Notes under the pieces: model-generated
What the model was told of the DNA's origin: nothing
The model's input: the letters and a program-made list of their open reading frames with translations, nothing else
Databases searched by the model: none
In this document: piece by piece, positions 1 through 13,900 of the stretch
How positions within the stretch are numbered: position 1 is the stretch's first letter
Layout: each line of letters opens with the position of its first letter
Made by a program: the position numbers and the translations under genes
Origin: Stictocephala bisonia
Taxonomy: Eukaryota > Arthropoda > Insecta > Hemiptera > Membracidae
Direction: 5' to 3'
DNA: 64,000 bases
NCBI GenBank assembly: GCA_035578905.1
Contig: JAQJVL010000321.1
Location: 186,001-250,000 of the forward strand

Positions 1-1180
1 AAATTTCTCTAAAATATTTTGCTGATGGCAAATAACAATTAAGAGTTTCCTGATTGGTTATTTACCAGAATATTAGAATAAGTGAACATTATTAAGTTAA
101 GATTGTACTTCATTAAATCAGTTATTTAAGCAAGCATGATAAAAAAAAAACTCTTATTGTCGTACTATACAAAATATGTCCTTCAGACATAACTCTCGGA
201 TTATTATTTTTAATTTAAATTATTAGTTGAAATAACTAATAGTAAAAAATATAATTTTTTAAATACTTTTTTATAACACATTTAATCTTCATGAGCTTGA
301 TGGCATTTGAGAAAAAATATGCCTTATAAGCATGATAAAATATCAAATTTTATTGTGAACAATAACTCAGCTATCCTTCTGTCTTGGAAGAAGTCAGTGA
401 TGTCATTAACACCTGCATTTTGTGTTACTTTGTACAAGATATAGTTTTATACTAATTTACTGAAATGTTCACCAAATATCACTTAAAAGGTACATTTAGC
501 GTCTTTCTTGGTCCAATAAACATGACATGACTGTGACTAGACTGATTAGTTACAAACTGTATAATCAACACGTAGTTGTTACATAAGCATTTAACAACTA
601 ACATTTAAGAGAGTTATTATAGGTTATAAAGACCTTGGCCTGCTTCCACGTAAAGTGATGATTAATAAATAATACATAAATAATAAAGTTTACTAATTTA
701 TATTGGTATCTGATTATCTTTCATTGGAGATAATAAAAATACAAATAAGAATACACTTTTTTCCTTGAATTAATTTGTTATCGATATACAAAATAATAAG
801 GAACATATAATAGGCTTACACCATCATTAATACATAAAAAAAATAATAATAATTATCAGTAATAAATAAATGGCAAAGGTTTTCATGATCTTTTAACTTA
901 TATGGTGGTAAAAGATATAAGAGATATTTCTTTAATTTTAAAAAATCATATGATATTGGAGGAGCTTTTAATCGTCCTAATGTTTCCAAACCAAAAATTG
1001 AGCATGAAATTGAAACCGATAAACCGAAAACTTAATCAGCCCTAGTTCTTCAGTTTATAAATTTATCAAAATTGGCTAGTGGTAGTTGACATTTTTAACT
1101 TAACAGGACTATTTAATTTCAGATTAAATCTCACTCAGCAATTTAACTCACTTAATCACAATGGTTCAATTACAAATAAT
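1..1180. other. AT-rich intergenic DNA downstream of Mob3
   Basis: I see no ORF of substance, no RNA gene and no recognisable transposon domain here. It is AT-rich with short A and T runs. Confidence 0.6.
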
Positions 1181-1182
1181 GG

Positions 1183-1302
1183 AGCAGCATACCTGGTACA
1201 CTATGGATAAAGACACAATCACAAGACATATTTCACTATCCAATTCTTTGTGAGGTGATTGTGTTTCTATCTACAGTGTACCAGTTTACCAGGTATGCTG
1301 CT
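1183..1302. repeat. Imperfect hairpin / short inverted repeat
   Basis: The arm AGCAGCATACCTGGTACACT (from 1183), followed by a GGATAAAGACACAATCAC tract, is matched in reverse by the segment 1254-1302, with an extra 8-9 bases in the right arm. It looks like a small MITE or hairpin. A miRNA-type precursor is possible but unsupported. Confidence 0.6.
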
Positions 1303-1309
1303 TGACTTT

Positions 1310-1345
1310 CCCTTCATTACCACTGAAATCCTAGGTAATGAAGGG
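1310..1345. repeat. Perfect 12-bp stem with 12-nt loop
   Basis: CCCTTCATTACC (1310-1321) pairs exactly with GGTAATGAAGGG (1334-1345). It lies right next to the larger hairpin, about 470 bp past the Mob3 stop codon. Confidence 0.7.
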
Positions 1346-1815
1346 AAGGGAAGTGCCCTAAATTTAACCTGTAAATATTACATTAAATAATTTATTGGTA
1401 ATTTTATACAATGAAACATTAAAATGTATATAAAGTTTGATTTTACACCGCCTACTCAACCGGAATACTTATTCATGTCAAGTCAAAATATTTGTCACAA
1501 GACTGAAAATATTGAGCAATTTAAATTTCTAGAGAAAATGTATTATATATATTCTAAAAATATTATTCAAAAAGTGAAATGGCCTTTATTTTATTGTTAT
1601 ACAAAATTTTAAAGTAAACTTTCAAGGGACAGCGTGTAGTAAATTTTAAATGGAGGACGTAATATCCTTATTAACATCTACTTCAACATTGTTTTGGCCG
1701 GTCTTCTGTGTCATTACATTTAAAGACAGTTATCAGATCACAAAACAATTTAGTTAGTGGGAAAATTTAAATGAAAGAACAACTTAACAATTATATGTCC
1801 TACAGTTATAGTGGA

Positions 1816-1965
1816 TTAACGTGCTGTAGAAGGAGGAGGAGGTGACTGCTCGTGACAGATATGTGATGTCATTTCTTTCAACGGTTCCAGTTCTTTCGTA
1901 CTAACCAGGTCAAACTCTCTAACGAAGTAGTAGAAATGCTTGTAGCAAGTGTTTACATGGGGCTC
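1816..1965 (-). CDS. Mob3: Mob3 exon 5 (C-terminus and stop)
   Basis: After a TTTTCAG acceptor (1972-1966) the exon reads [15 protein letters not shown], then [20 protein letters not shown], matching the conserved MOB C-terminal helix. [11 protein letters not shown] tail follows, then TAA at 1818-1816. Confidence 0.92.
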   Translation of the reverse strand, partial: EPHVNTCYKHFYYFVREFDLVSTKELEPLKEMTSHICHEQSPPPPSTAR

Positions 1966-4900
1966 CTGAAAACACAGGAGAACTGTTGTCAATATAATTT
2001 GGTTTGAATGCTAACAGCTGATGGAAATTGTTTAGATTCAGAGCATATTATTCATTAAAAATCATTAATTCATAAGAGAATTCATTAAAAACCTGTTGTA
2101 CTTGTAATACCACAATTCTGGTACTGTTGCTTAATGTCAGCTTTTATATATTTATATTAATATTTATTCATTAAGGTACACCCATCAGACCAGTTAAGTT
2201 TAATAACTAAAAACGGTGTATTTTTATAAAATTTCTTAATTATGATTTTTTGCAGCATATTCAATGGTGAAACACTCAAATTTTTTGTATGTTATCTTTC
2301 ATTTTTTAAAGCTTTTAGTTAGAACTGGAATCTTAACCCTTTGCCATCGGATGGCCCGGCTAACAGGCCACAACTGATTCACAGTCATCTTGGAATAATT
2401 GTTATCATGAGCTGTCCTCGCCACTCACGTGGCTTGTGTTACAGGCTGCACCGTTCTCAGCACCAGATCGGTATTCAACATGGTAGCTACTTTCCCTAAA
2501 CTCGGAATGTATTTCCACTAAAACTAGCAATGTTTACATCCGATTTTTAAAATTAATGAATTAATACTCTATACTAGGGGTGTGCGATGCATCGAAATGC
2601 ATTGAAAAATCGTGTTTGGTTTGGTAGTTAATAGTCGGCATACCAGTTTCATAAAGTATATATATCTTTATATGCTTTTACCAAATTAAAAACAGTAAGA
2701 ATAGTAATAATAACAAGTACATGTACAGATAACAGTTCGCCAAACATTGCTTTCTTTTGCTCCATTTCTAAGCAAGTAATCTAGAGAGGAAAATAAAATA
2801 ACTGGACGAAAGAAATTATAACAAATGTATTACTCTAGAATAAAACTGAATAAAATACTTACCGCACCGATAGAGACTATGCGGTCAAAGTGGTGGATAT
2901 ATACATGTACAAAAACTCTGAATAGTCGAGTTAAAATTTTCTTACACAGTGGAATAAAAGTCTTTGGAAAAGGCACATCTGAAAACAATTTACTTCATCA
3001 TTTTAGGTATCCGTGAACATTATTATAAACATATTGTAATATTCTCGGGAAAACTTTACAGTCAAATTTGTTATTAATTCAAGATTCAAGATTCAAAATA
3101 TCTTTATTCATTACATACATACAATTGAGTACATTGAATAGAGTCTGCTATAGCTATAAATATCTAAGTTAAAACACATTAATGTTGGTACTTATCATAA
3201 AACTCTTCATAACTATAAACTGTGTTATCAATTAGAAGAGATTTTAACTTTTTTCTAAATACATTTATGTTTTGTTCTTTTCTAATAAGTTCTGGAACAT
3301 ACTTTAGAAACTTTGTCCCAATATAAATAGTTTTTTTTTCATAAAATTGCAAGCGGTGATAAGTGGGTTTGATATCATTTCTGCCTCTAGTATTATATGA
3401 GTGAACCCTATTCAGAGAAGATTCTTGAAAATGTGTTTTAAGGTACATTATAGTATCGAAAATATATTGACTATATACTGTCATAATGCTCAAACTTTTA
3501 AAATATTCCTTAACTGAAACGTCATTCTTTAAATTTAGCATATTTCTGATTGCCTTTTTTTGGCTTTTGAGAATTAAATCTAAATTTGATTTTTTTGTTG
3601 AGCCATATAGACAGATACCATACGTTATATGAGAATGTATAAAAGAAAAATATATCATTCTCAATGTTGTGAGGTCACACAGTTTTGACATTTTTGAAAT
3701 AGCATATAACCCGGAATTTATTTTAGATAACACTTTCTGAACATGTTTATCCCAGTTCAAATTTTCATCTATTATTAACCCTAAAAATGTTGTGCAGCTT
3801 TTTCTCTGAATTAGCTCATTGTCCAATGATAATTTTGATTCTTTATCAACTCTGTTTTTAGATGTTTTAAAGCAAACAAAATTTGTTTTTTTTATATTTA
3901 ATTTAAGATTATGAAAATTCAGAAATCGTTCAATATTACTTAATTCCATACTTGTTATCTTTTCAATTTCGTCTATAGAGTTCCCTGAAACTTTTAAATT
4001 TGCGTCATCTGCATATAGACAAAGATTGTTTTTGGGCAACTTTTCTAAATTTAAAGAGATATTTTTTAAGTAGCATACAAAGAGCAACGGGCCCAATATT
4101 GAGCCCTGGGGGACTCCAAACTTGATGGGCTGCCAATCAGAGGTTATTTTTGAAACTTTATTTTTTTGAGTAGTATTTGTGATTTCTACAAACTGGTACC
4201 TGTTATCTAGGTATGATTTGAACCAGCTTAATGAATTATTTGTAGCTCCCAGTAATTTCAATTTTTCAATTAGAATTGAATGTTTAACACTGTCAAAAGC
4301 TTTTGTCAGGTCCATAAAAATTCCAAAAGTATGTTCTCCTTTATCTACTGAATCTATAATACCATCAAGAAATTCTACTGCAGCTGTTACCACTGATCTG
4401 TTGCTACGAAAACCATGTTGATTGTCATCTATAAGATCGTTAATTTCTAAAAAATCCCTTAATTGCCTATATACAATTTTTTCATATATTTTTGATATCA
4501 CCGGCAATAACGAGACCGGTCGATAATTAGAAATGTTATCTTTACTATCCTTTTTATGTACTGGTACTACCTTAGAAACCTTTAGTTTGCCAGGAAAAAT
4601 TGCTGATACAAATGATGAATTAATTAAGTGTTCTAAAATGGGACTTAGTTGTGATTTGGCAACTTTAATTACAGAAATGGGAATTTCATCAAACCCACTT
4701 GATGACTTATCTTTAAGAGAGTCAATTACATTCTCAACCTCAGACCGAGTTACAGGCATTAAGCGAAATTGTGGTTTAATATAATTTGGGCTATCTTTGT
4801 CTACCGATGTGCTTTCTGATGTGCTACTGATTTGTATACCGTTTAGATTGGGACTATCTCTATCTCTTATCACATTTACAAAATAATTATTAAATACATT

Positions 4901-7900
4901 ACTTATATCTTTTGGGTTGGAGTATTTTTTACCTTCATATTCTATTGAAATATTATCTTGTTTCTCTTGTTTTTTATTACCAACTTCTGAATTTATTAAT
5001 TTCCAAACTGTTTTAGGAATGTTAAAAGAATTATTTAATTTACTCACAAAAAATTGTTTTTTTGCTTTTTCCAGGTTTTGTTTGTAATTTCTTACACCTT
5101 TTTTATATACATTAAACATTTGGGAGTTCTTACAATTTTTTATTTCTTTTTTTAAGCGAATTAGATTATTTTTTTCTTCTTTTAATACTTGAGGTATCCA
5201 ATTTCTACGAAGGTTGTTTTTTTTAACTTTTTTTTTTGGAAATACCTGATCAAAATAAAATTTAAATAAATTGTGAAACTTATCATATTTTTCATGCACT
5301 TGAGCACAGTATACATCTCCCCAGTCCTCACGTTCAATGAGTTTAGAAAAAAGAAGCTTATTTTGCTGTGAGAAATTGCGGCATTCCTGAAAAGTAAAAT
5401 TATCAGTTGTAGGTAATTTAGAAGGACAACAAAGCTCAAGCAATTGTCCATCATGATCGGGAAGAAGTGTTATGACTCCCGATACTGATACTTCGTTTAA
5501 CAGGTGTTTTTTTACAATAAAATTATCAATTGCTGTTTTGGTATTTTGAGTGATTCTAGTGGGAAAATTCACAAGGTATTGCATATTATGATTCTTTAAC
5601 ATATTTTTTAACAAATCCCTTTTCTTTTTATCATTTTCAGTGTTGGCTAATACGTTTATATTAATATCTCCAACCCATATTATTGTTTTACATTTGTCAT
5701 TTAAATAATCTATAAGGTTACTTAACCTGTCCAGAAATACCTCTGTTGAAGAAGAGGGAGATCTATAAAGCCCTACTATCATAAACCTAAAATTATTGAC
5801 ATTGTAAACAGCAGCACAAAATTCAAACTGTTTCTCTTCCAGAATACAATCTACTAACTGCTGCGGCACAACCACCTGCCTCCCCTTCAACTCACTTTTG
5901 CTTAATATCATAACCCCACCATTTTTAAATCTATTTCTACAAAAATGGGAATCAATATTATAATTATCAATATTTACTCTGTCCACTGCATCAGTTTTTG
6001 TGTTGTGTTCCGACAAAATAACAATATGGGGTTGTAATTCCTCTAAAGTGGCTTGCAGTGGTTCAATTCTAGATTTTAGATGGAAGATATTTTGATGAAA
6101 TATTCTTATTGTTTTGAACTGTTCATTACATTTTTTCGTTATGTGACCTGTAGAGTATTTGTTACAAATAAGTTTAAAGGGGAGGCAGGTGATTTATTCA
6201 TACATATGTTATTACTATTTAAGACATCACTACCGGTACCTGCTTTGGTTTGACATTCACTATTAACCACCCTTACAATTTTGCTCTGCTTTTGCACATT
6301 ACACTTTTCACAAACATTTGCTCTTGAACCTATAGGTGCCTCTGAATTTTGGAATTGGTTTACCACAGCTGTTGTTTTCTCCATCAGAGCTGTCATTACA
6401 GTTCCCCCATTCCATTGCTCGGAACCCTGAAATGCTGTACTCACTTGCGATTCATCAGAGTCAAAGGTGGACTCACTATTTAAAAAAGTCGTTGACAAAG
6501 TCGACAAGGGAGGAAAGTCATTCATGCTAGCTGCTACGAAAGACAAGTCATTTTCCCGAAGTGTTTCCTGTCCAATGATGGCCTCTTCACTATACACGTT
6601 TGCCAGTGCAGGATGTTGAGGTGCAGGTTGTGTGGCTTCTGGTGCTTCAAGGGTGGAACTGGTTTCCATCCGATTTAATAGAGAAGTGGAAATTGCAGCG
6701 TGCAGCTTCTGTTTGAAATTATTAAAAGAGAGTCCATTTCTTAGTGTCCGCCGTGAGTTCTCATCAAACACTACTATCTCAACCAAAGCTCCTGTGTGTT
6801 GTTGGAAATCAACAATATTATCTGCAAAATGTTCTATGGAAATATTGTCCCGGGTACAACCCATAGGAGAGCATACCAAGTATTTTAAATGTTTTCTTTT
6901 AAAATCTTCAGTGAAGTGTTTGAAGGCTATATCATAGTCGGCAGTTGTAGGCTTCTTGTAGAAGTCAGATTTAGTGACCAAACCATACACATTCACTCCA
7001 TCACCACTTTTCTGGTGGGATAAGTAGTCTGTAAGGAGAGTGGTCGGTCTACCAAACTGTCTTCTGAAGACAGTTGCCACTCCTGCACTCATGTGCCGTT
7101 CATGATTAAGGTCTCTTGAAATACAATGGGCCAGAGCTAGAAGCTCATTATTTTTGTTTTTATTTATTACACCTAACATGTTGGATTCAATTATTTTGAT
7201 ACTGTTACTGACTATTATTTCTGTAACTTTTAAGTTTTCCAAGTCTGTTGAATTGTTGTTTTTTGTGGTTATTTGTCTGCTGCAAGGAAATGTTTTGTTG
7301 AGAGAATTGATTATCATGTAAGACAGTTTTCTCTTGCCTCTGTAATTAAGATGTAGACCTTGGCGATTATAATGATCTTTTTTTAGCTCATTCAAATCAA
7401 TTATTCTTATGTTAGTTGTTCTTGCTGCAATTTCTTTAATGTAATTGTTCACTATGCATATTTCCTCATGCGTTGGGTCCGTTGGTTTTGCATCATAGCG
7501 GTTGGGGATAGTTGTCAAGTGTACTGTTCTTTCTTTACTTAGACTTTGTAAGCTTTTTTCTAAATTCGAATAGATTTCTTCTGTTGATTTTTTAAGTACA
7601 TTATTTGTCCCTGCAATTATAACCAGGGGGCGGAGAAGAGCCCTTTCAATTATCTTCCTCCATCAATTAGGAGTGTTATCCAAATGAATTTCTTCTTCAA
7701 CACTGAATAAATATTAGACTGGAACGAGTATGAGACATGTTACAACAGATATAAGTTGTTTATCAATTTGTAAACAATTGGATAAAATAAACATTATATT
7801 TCAATACAACTAAAATACATTCATTTAACTTACGCTACTAAAAAACAGTTAAATAATAACAATATTTGGTATACAGTTGACTTAGGACAACTTTATAGTT

Positions 7901-10900
7901 TTTAAACGACAAGAGATATCATAGCTAAATTTGGCATACCGTTACTGGTAATTGTAAACTACTTTTCTGTGTAGTAATCAGAAATGAGACATGGTAATCA
8001 GATGTCACCTTTGGGAGACTCCTCGTTAGGAGCAAGAAGAAAATCTTTAACACGTTGACTGCTATACATGTTAGACCTATACCACGTCTATATCTGAAAG
8101 TTAAAAACAAAAAACTACTCACCATTAGTCTTTTCAGATCCTAATTTGAGATCAGGAAGTCGGTGGGATGGTTTATTGTTCATTCCCTGTCAGTAAAAAT
8201 CCATGGGTCGGATCCGGGTCGTCAGCTCCTGGGGATGCGCCAAGAAGGCAAATGTATGGCAACATTTTCAAAATGCACCCAAACGATGTCACAAACACTT
8301 TATATTTCACTAAAAACTAATTGTTATATATTTACAATATTTACAACGCCATCCAATAATATTTGTTCCTGTTTACATTGTTCTGTTCATGTGGAACTTG
8401 TCGAAACATTCCACTGGGCAGAGTCCTGGTCTGTCTGGACAGCCAGAACATTCAAATGTAGATTGCTTATTTTTACCATCCCGGTAACACACTGTACACT
8501 TTTTTCTTTTTGTTCCTCCTTTCACATCCCGTTCATCGTTCTTTACAAGGCGGTGAACAGGGTCTCTTGTGGGTGGAGTTCGGGGCAGCTGTTGAACTGG
8601 TGGAGGAAGGAGAGAGTCCAAGATTTCCATCCGAAAATCATACAGAGTTTTTTTAGATCTATTTATTGAAACATTGTTCATATTATAGAGATGGTACGAA
8701 TTTATAAGGAGCATTTGCAGCACATGAATGAAGATTTTCTTGTACCACCTAAGCGTTTTACGCTCACAGGGGTAATAGGCCATCATTTGGTCTGCCCTGT
8801 CTACCCCCTTCATGTGAGCATTATATTGCACTATCGGGAGAGGTTTCAACCGTTCCTGACCTCTCTTATTGCTAATGGTCACAAATTCATTTTCATACTC
8901 TGTAGTAATGTACATAACGACTCGTTTGTCCCTCCACTTTTCTACAGATACACCTTCTGCGTACTGCACGATTGACTCTCCTTTCTTGAGTTGTTTTGAA
9001 ACTACTGTTGCTGGATTCATTTTTCGACCTGGCTGAAGAGTTCCTGTGCAATAGGTGTTATTTGCCAGTAGCTGGGAGGCCAAAGAGAAAGAATTATAAA
9101 AATTATCCATGTACAAGGCATGGCCGTTCCCAAGCATCTCTTGCATCAGGTAAAATACAACTTTTGATGTATGGCCTGGCCCACTTAGCTCGTCTCCTCC
9201 ACCACCATAAATTTTGAATTTCACAGTAAGACCTTCAGGTTCATTTACACAATACAGTTTTATGCCATATTTATGGCGCTTGTTCTTTATGAACTGGCGG
9301 AACACTAAACGGCCACGCCAGAGCACCATTGCTTCGTCGATGGAGAGCTGTTTGCCAGGATAGTAAATTGAACTCATCTTGGTATTGAAGTAGTCAACCA
9401 CCTTCTGTATTTTATCTGTCCTAGTTGTAGTTTGTTGATCTGGTGGTGAGAAATGGATACAACGTAGAATCAGTAAAAACCGATCACGACTCATGTGGCT
9501 TCTAAATAAAGGCATATTGAAAAACCTATTGGTTTTCCAATAATCTTGAAGCCTATTTAGGTGAATTGTGCCAGTGTGTAGAAGGATTCCCAAAAAAACC
9601 TTAAGCTCTGGCACAGTAATGTCCTTCCATCTTGTTATTCTGGAACCTTCACCAGTCCCAGGGCAACAGAAAACTTCAAGGACATTATTTGATTCGTTGC
9701 AAATGAATTGCAAGAAATTATCGTCAACTAATAAGTAGAACTAATCTATGGGCCTATTGTAGAATAAGAATAAGAAAATCTTTATCCACATAATAAGTTT
9801 TTTATAAAAACAGTTTGCCATGTGCACAAGGCACGCTCGGCTAAATAAAATTGAAGAATACATTTTAAATTAAATTTAGTCTTCTAGCAGTCTTACTTCA
9901 CTATTTCTACATCAAAAATAATAAAGGAACACAACACTGTTAATTATTTTAAACTAAACATGAAACATAATATATACATTACACATTTAAACATATGCCA
10001 TAAATATACTAACAATGTATTTATTGTCACCAGGTATTGGCACTAAAAGTTTATTTTCCTTCAAAAAAGGTATTCTTTTGGGGCCTATGGTGTTGTTACT
10101 CCATACTGGAGGAAAAATAGCAATATCATCATCGCTGTTTTCACTTTCAGTTTCAGTATCCTCATTCCGGTCACTTCCAAGGTCATCATCACTTTAATTA
10201 CGATCAGCCATTTTTATTTAAATTAACACTATTACTTCACTAAATGATAATAAGCTATATAAAACACTAATAAAAATAAACTATATACAAATATAATATA
10301 AGCAACTACTCACTAAATACTATAAAAACAATAACGTGTATAAGAAAACTCAAAAAATCGCTAGGTGGAAACGACGAACACAAAAATATAGTACGTGTTG
10401 CACTGAAGGAGCGTGCGATATACAGTCCTCCCTCCACAAGAGCTGAGCTCACACTGCCTAGTATAAGAGAACATTGCAGCGCAACACGGATCCGAGGCAC
10501 GTGCACTCGGCGCTCGGCCACGCGGGACCCGGAACCGGGTCGTCAGCACTCAACGTGTCAATGACAGCCTACGTTGAATTGTACATCATTTTTAAATCTA
10601 GTTGAACTAAAAACAATGCTGCAAACCAGACTTCAAAAGGTTGATCCAGTCGGAAGCAATTGATGTTCAATGTTATAAAAATGTTTAATATATTGTACTT
10701 ACGAATAATAGAAAGTTACAAGTTGAAGGGAATACTTACTGAACTTCTTTCAAAGTAGGTTTTCAAAATGTTCCCCATTGGCAGTCTGGTAATGTGCTAA
10801 CTAGTTATAAAAGCTGGCTACTACTTTTTCTATGCATTCTCGTGGAACAGCTTGAGCTTTCTGTGCTATCCTGTGTCTAAAATTAATCAGATATGTAGGC

Positions 10901-13900
10901 TGTTTCATAATTTTGTCTTTGAGGTAGCCCTATAAAAAGTAGTCCAGTGGAGTTAGGTCAGTGGAACGAGCCGGCCACTCATCGCTCCACGTCTTCCAAT
11001 CCACCATTGACGGAATACTGTATCTAAGTATTGCCTCACCTGAAGCATAGTGTGGCGTCTTGTTGAAAAAAACATTTTTGGAAGTCAGCACAAAGACTAC
11101 CTTGTAGAGCAGAAACTATCCCATTTTGGAGCATATCTTGATAATTGTGGGCAATTAAATTTCCTTCAGTAAGTATTCCTTTCAACTTGTAACTTCTGTT
11201 TTTCGTAAGTACAATGTATTAAACATTTTTTTAATTTTGAACAGCTATTACTTCCCACTAGATCAACCTTTTCAAGTTCGGTTTGTGGCATTGTTGTCAG
11301 TTAGGTAGACCTTTAAAATTATGTACTGCTCAACATAGGCTGGTATTAAAGATTTTCTTCTTACTTCTCACGGGCCATCCCCCAAAGGTGATATCTGATC
11401 ACCATGTACACATAAAAGTAGCTTCCTATTACCAGTAACGTATGCCAAATTTGGTTGTCTTATGTTTTGTGGTTTAAAAGTTATACAGTCATCCTAAGAC
11501 TTAATTGTCACCCTGTATATTATTGGCTATATTATCTAAATAGTGTCAGCAAAATGAATTCACTAAGTTTCACAAAAATACTACCACCCCGAGTTTATAC
11601 TATCTTACATATAAGACGCAGATACAACTTTGTGCATATTTTAAGGTAGATATGAATAATGTGTATGATGAGTGTGAATGACCTGTGTGGTCTGGTTACT
11701 AACTAAATTCGACTGTTCCTAAAAAAGGGCCATTTATTAATAGTCCAATACACAGGACAACTAAGGTATCTGCATACTTACATGGAATGAGCCACGTAGT
11801 ATAAGAATAAGAATAAGAATAAGAATAAGAAAATCTTTATTCACATAATAAGTTTTTTATAAAACAGTTTGCCATGTGCACAAGGCACGCTCGGCTAAAA
11901 TGAAATTGAAGAATACATTTAAAATTAAACTTAGTCTTCTAGCAGTCTTACTTCACTATTTCTACATCAAAAATATAAAGGAAACACAACACTGTTAATT
12001 ATTTTAAACTAAAACATGAAACATAATATATACATTACACATTTAAACATATGCCATAAATATACTAACAATGTATTAATACTATAAGATTCAATAAGCA
12101 TATACAAGGTTTCTAATCTATTGTTTGAAGTAATTTTTTTAAGTTTGTCTTGTAATTAGAAAGTTTTTCATTAATATTAAGATTTTTTAAAAATTTATTA
12201 AACATTAAAGTGCATTTAAAATAACATTGGTTTCTACTAGTTTCTTTTTTGTACAGAGGAAAAATCAACATTTTATTACTGACATGCCTAGTGTACTTAA
12301 TAACGTTTACATGATTAAAAATTGAACTATATTTTTTGACAAACATTAAAATTGAATATGTGTAAATACGGTTGAAATTCATGACATTAAGAAAGTTAAA
12401 AAGTTCAGCAGAGGGATGAAACTTTCCCACGCTACAAACTGTACGAATGGCATGTTTCTGTACTATAATTAGTGGTTTTAAAATATCTTTGAAAGTACCT
12501 CCCCAGTGTACAATTCCATACCTCAGGGTGGATTCAAACCAAGATAAGTACAATGTACGTAAATCTGGTATTGGTATTTACGTGATGATTTACCAATTGG
12601 CCACAGTATTGGTCTGATCATCAGTTTATTGACAAGCCTGATACTCAATTCTCTCCCCTACACAACATCCGAACACTGACTACCACCCAACAAGGACACC
12701 ACAAACTTCTCTAGTAGTGTCCATGCCAATAACAACCATTGAGCAAATACTATGTCTGTATTAAGAGGGCCGAACCCTACAGTCTCCACAACATTTTGTG
12801 CCCAACTAGCTGGGTTACAGCACTGCACCAATAGTGCCAATATGTCAGGTGAGCTTGGTTAGTTCTCATATTGACAAAGTAAGATTTAAGCTTGTCAACG
12901 AAGCAAACAAAACAGATATACATTATCTGGTTTGCATTTAAAGATAGACTGTGTATTTCTACCTACTACTTGGTCACAATACCATTAATAAAGGGCCTTT
13001 CTGTGTACAAATTGATTTCAATTAGTTATTACACCGCACACTTCATTCACACTCACTTTCTTGTAAGTACAGATAAATTTCTACATTCACTTTAAAATAC
13101 ACAAGAAATTGGTTGTGCCTCATATCCGGGCCCCAGGCTCAGATGTGTGACATCCTGTATAAAGATGTCTCCAGCATTTGTAACTCTTTAATATTTGTTA
13201 ACTTACTATATAATACTCTCGATAATCTGAAAAGTATGGGACCTTGAGAGCGTTGGATTCAGTAGTGGCTCGCCCATAAGGGCTCTAGGGCAGAGCCCCT
13301 CCATTAGAATTACAACAACAAATTTTGAATATAAATACCTTACAGACTACAGAACTTATAATAAGACACGATGGACGTTAGCACTCAATATATTTTTAAT
13401 GAGTGATATAAACCAAAACAAATGTTTTCCGGTTGGTCTGTACGCGAGGCTCTTGCCGAAGCGCCCGGAACTAGCAATGCTAAAGAATAGAAGAGACAGT
13501 AGTGGGAGGGGGGTTATCTGTGAATTTAATAGGAGTGTTTGGGCGCCACCCGCCAGGCTGCTGGGTTAGGAGAATCAGCTGTTTGGTATAGCAGTCAACA
13601 ACATTCGTGGTTAGACGTTTGCACATATTTTGTCGATGATATTTTATTAATTATAATTACTAGGTATGTGTTGACAATGATTGTGATATTTCTGCAACAT
13701 TTAAATTACAATTAAATACTTTATTTGTCATTTAAATACTTAAAATTTTTATATTTTTTGAGTTAAGGAACAATTTTAATTTTTACTTAATTATTTTAAT
13801 TTTTCCCGGGGGAGGACCCCCGTACCCTCGACCCTGCTTGGGAGGTATTTCATACCCCCCTAAAGCCCCGGTCGTGCCGCCCCTCTACACTTGCAGTCCA

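Larger units (their letters stand above)
3077..7715 (-). mobile_element. LINE family A, nearly full length (CR1/Jockey-group non-LTR retrotransposon)
   Basis: The 3' end at 3077-3100 is a short tandem tail (on the element strand, AATAAAGATATTTTGAATC then repeats of TTGAATC). It is followed upstream by an intact ORF2 (endonuclease plus reverse transcriptase) and an ORF1 with an SGNH-hydrolase-like domain. This two-ORF layout with an esterase-type ORF1 is known from the CR1/L2 group. The 5' end is not sharp: ORF1 lacks an ATG and meets a stop near 7664, so the copy is probably 5'-truncated or decayed there. It sits in Mob3 intron 3 in the same orientation as the gene. A second copy of the family is split across 23268-26012 and 32035-32930. 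Confidence 0.85.
8051..10557 (-). mobile_element. piggyBac-family transposon with nested LINE tail
   Basis: The ends carry a 13-bp terminal inverted repeat: CACGTTGACTGCT (8051-8063) and, inverted, CACGTTGAGTGCT (10557-10545), 12 of 13 matching. The flanks are TTAA (8047-8050) and TCAA (10558-10561), consistent with the TTAA target duplication of this family after one substitution. The motif CCGGGTCGTCAGC also occurs near both ends (8214 and 10535) as a direct subterminal repeat. Without the nested LINE piece (9761-10021) the element is about 2.25 kb, a normal piggyBac length. Confidence 0.85.

Noticed and set aside
8163..8669. 168-codon plus-strand ORF
   Set aside because: It is antisense to the piggyBac transposase C-terminus and has no motifs.
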